A stretch of DNA of 52,747 nt from Bacillus sp. AFS037270 (GTDB lineage Bacteria > Bacillota > Bacilli > Bacillales_B > DSM-18226): positions 1 through 52,747 of the forward strand of contig NZ_NUNF01000085.1 in the NCBI RefSeq assembly GCF_002585305.1, given 5' to 3'. This document shows positions 51,664-52,747 of the stretch, one piece after another (position 1 is the first letter of the stretch; each line of letters begins with the position of its first letter). The translations under genes were made by a program, and so were the position numbers. The notes under the pieces are model-generated. The model made no database searches and was not told the origin of the DNA. It saw only the letters and a program-made list of their open reading frames with translations.

Positions 51664-51671
51664 ATTGTATG
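51664..51671 (-). promoter_or_regulatory. Candidate SigE -10 of the yodT operon
   Basis: On the minus strand CATACAAT fits the SigE -10 CATACANT. A weak ATAGAA-type -35 lies about 14 bases upstream. In B. subtilis these genes are mother-cell expressed. Confidence 0.5.
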
Positions 51672-51753
51672 AAGTAATTTTTCATTCTATCATCTCATTT
51701 CATCGGGACTGCCAAGAAATATTGCCGTCTGATGAAAATGGCGGAAAAAGAAA

Positions 51754-51778
51754 GGCTGACCCGCTTTTAGGATCAGCC
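51754..51778 (-). terminator. Terminator of the yjcZ-like gene
   Basis: GGCTGACCC/GGATCAGCC around a 7-base loop; minus-strand tail TTTCTTTTT. Confidence 0.75.
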
Positions 51779-51790
51779 ATTTTCTATTTA

Positions 51791-51973
51791 TCAATAATTC
51801 CAGCTTGCGCCAATGATGATTAACAAAATAAATAACACAACAATTAACGCAAATCCGCCAAAGCCGAAGCCTACACATCCACCTACCGGATAACCGCATC
51901 CACCTACTGGATAGGCTGGGTAACCGCCGCAGCCATCAATTCCATAACCGTAACCATGATGATACATAAACAT
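51791..51973 (-). CDS. YjcZ-family sporulation peptide
   Basis: 60 residues. N-terminal half is Gly/Tyr/Cys-rich ([22 protein letters not shown]), C-terminal half is one membrane segment ([14 protein letters not shown]). Matches the YjcZ/SscA kind of short spore proteins, several of which are made in the mother cell. GGAG is 4 bases before the ATG. Confidence 0.85.
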   Translation of the reverse strand: MFMYHHGYGYGIDGCGGYPAYPVGGCGYPVGGCVGFGFGGFALIVVLFILLIIIGASWNY

Positions 51974-52086
51974 TCACTCCTCAAGGAAATTTGTTTCTTT
52001 TCATAAGTACTGTATGAACTAGATGCTTGACCTGTATGTGCATTCGCCTATATTATGAAAGACAATGATATTTTGTAGGTGATAGG

Positions 52087-52683
52087 ATGAAAACAGTTTT
52101 AAAGAATTTTTTAAATGGCGTTTTAACCATTGTTCCAATTATTCTTGTTATTTATGTGATTTACAAGACCTTTCTATTTTTGGACGGCATTCTAGGCAAC
52201 TCTTTAAGGCCTTACCTCAAGGGTGATTACATTCCCGGATTTGGTCTGTTAACCACGGTTATCCTTATTACTGTTTTAGGCTGGATGTCTACTAAATACA
52301 TAACAGGAAAAATCATTAAACTAATTGATTACTTACTTGAAAAAATTCCTGTTGTTAAAACCATTTATTCGGTTATAAAAGATACTGTTCAATCCTTTCT
52401 TGGCGATAAAAAGGCTTTTTCTAAAGTGGCGTTGGTGATAATCCCAGGAACAGAAATGAGAAGTATTGGGTTTATTACATCAGAGGAATTGGAAGATTTT
52501 TATAGTCCATTAAAGGATCATGTAGCCGTCTATATTCCGCAAACGTTTCAGGTTGCTGGATTTACCTTTTTAATCCCTAAAGAGCAAGTGGAAATTATAG
52601 AGGTGAAGGCTGAGGATGCAATGAAGTTTGTCCTCTCTGGTGGGATGACTTCCACATCAAACCAAAAGTCTGAGGAAAAGTAA
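52087..52683 (+). CDS. DUF502 family membrane protein
   Basis: 198 residues. Two membrane segments (about 8-30 and 53-75), the IDYLLEKIPVVKTIYSVIKDTVQSF motif typical of DUF502, then a beta-rich cytosolic domain (VALVIIPGTEMRSIGFITSEE...VAVYIPQTFQVAGFTFLIPKE). Function unknown. The AGGTGAT site lies 4-6 bases before the ATG. Confidence 0.85.
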   Translation: MKTVLKNFLNGVLTIVPIILVIYVIYKTFLFLDGILGNSLRPYLKGDYIPGFGLLTTVILITVLGWMSTKYITGKIIKLIDYLLEKIPVVKTIYSVIKDTVQSFLGDKKAFSKVALVIIPGTEMRSIGFITSEELEDFYSPLKDHVAVYIPQTFQVAGFTFLIPKEQVEIIEVKAEDAMKFVLSGGMTSTSNQKSEEK

Positions 52684-52700
52684 TTCTGAATTCGAAAATA

Positions 52701-52747
52701 AGAAAAGCGCAAGCGCCTTGGTCAGCCCCGATATAGGGCGACTTGTC
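52701..52747 (+). repeat. Start of a dispersed Bacillaceae repeat, cut by the window end
   Basis: AAAAGCGCAAGCGCCTTG followed by GTCAGCCCCGA resembles a GC-richer intergenic repeat common in Bacillus/Neobacillus genomes. The base composition shifts sharply from the AT-rich flank. The remainder lies outside the window. Confidence 0.55.

Noticed and set aside
1..52747. Insertion sequences, prophage genes, CRISPR arrays, defence islands
   Set aside because: No transposase, integrase, phage or Cas-like protein and no regularly spaced short repeats were seen.

Overview
The window is about 52.7 kb of low-GC chromosomal DNA from an endospore-forming Bacillaceae bacterium (Bacillus/Neobacillus type). 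Evidence is the large set of spore-related genes (Sda, YhcN/YlaJ lipoprotein, GerPA/PF-like proteins, Spo0M, YjcZ peptide, spore-type Ku/LigD), candidate sporulation sigma-factor promoters, strong GGAGG ribosome-binding sites, T-box leaders, and a gene order at 38-52 kb that matches the deoD-yodL-yozD-yodN-yozE-yokU-kamA-yodPQRST region of B. subtilis. I see no insertion sequence, prophage or CRISPR array, so this is mostly core chromosome with a few accessory operons.

Layout. 0.1-3.7 kb: YhcN-type lipoprotein, a DUF6501 protein, an Sda-like kinase inhibitor, and an ArlRS/YkoGH-like two-component system preceded by a 42-residue membrane peptide. 3.9-5.0 kb: tRNA 2-selenouridine synthase MnmH behind a possible attenuator. 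5.2-12.3 kb: a complete trpEGDCFBA operon (minus strand) behind two tandem tryptophan T-boxes. 12.5-14.0 kb: an MFS exporter and tRNA-Gly(CCC)-tRNA-Ser(CGA). 14.1-18.8 kb: a DMSO-reductase-type molybdoenzyme operon (chaperone, DmsA, DmsB, polyferredoxin) with no DmsC anchor and a candidate Fnr box. 19-22.7 kb: DUF6509, YdjO, a possible small RNA, and divergent ku/ligD. 22.7-28.4 kb: DapF, an unknown membrane protein, a patatin lipase, DUF4870, an amidohydrolase, and a GNAT enzyme with a tRNA-like element in its leader. 28.5-31 kb: an SDR-fold protein without catalytic residues and a GerP-like spore cluster behind a SigK-type promoter. 31-38 kb: YtkA lipoprotein, zinc ribbon protein, secreted protein, CobW GTPase, carboxy-terminal protease and copper ATPase. 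38-52 kb: deoD, yodL, an operon of His-rich peptide, protein kinase and Spo0M, then yozD, yodN, yozE, yokU and the lysine-degradation genes kamA, a SigL activator, yodP and yodQRST. A YjcZ peptide, a DUF502 membrane protein and the start of a dispersed repeat end the window.

How it works together. The trp operon makes tryptophan from chorismate and would be switched on by uncharged tRNA-Trp through both T-boxes. The kam/yod genes turn lysine into beta-lysine and onward through acetylation, deacylation, CoA transfer and transamination. A near-perfect SigL (sigma-54) promoter sits before kamA, a sigma-54 activator gene lies next to it, and a SigE-like -10 sits before yodT, which suggests both nitrogen-type and mother-cell control.

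The observations most worth following up are the tRNA-like/long-helix leader at 27.5 kb, the candidate small RNA at 19.6-19.7 kb, the Cys-to-Ala change in a DmsB cluster, and the His-rich peptide-kinase-Spo0M operon. All functions are read from sequence by eye; no database search was run.
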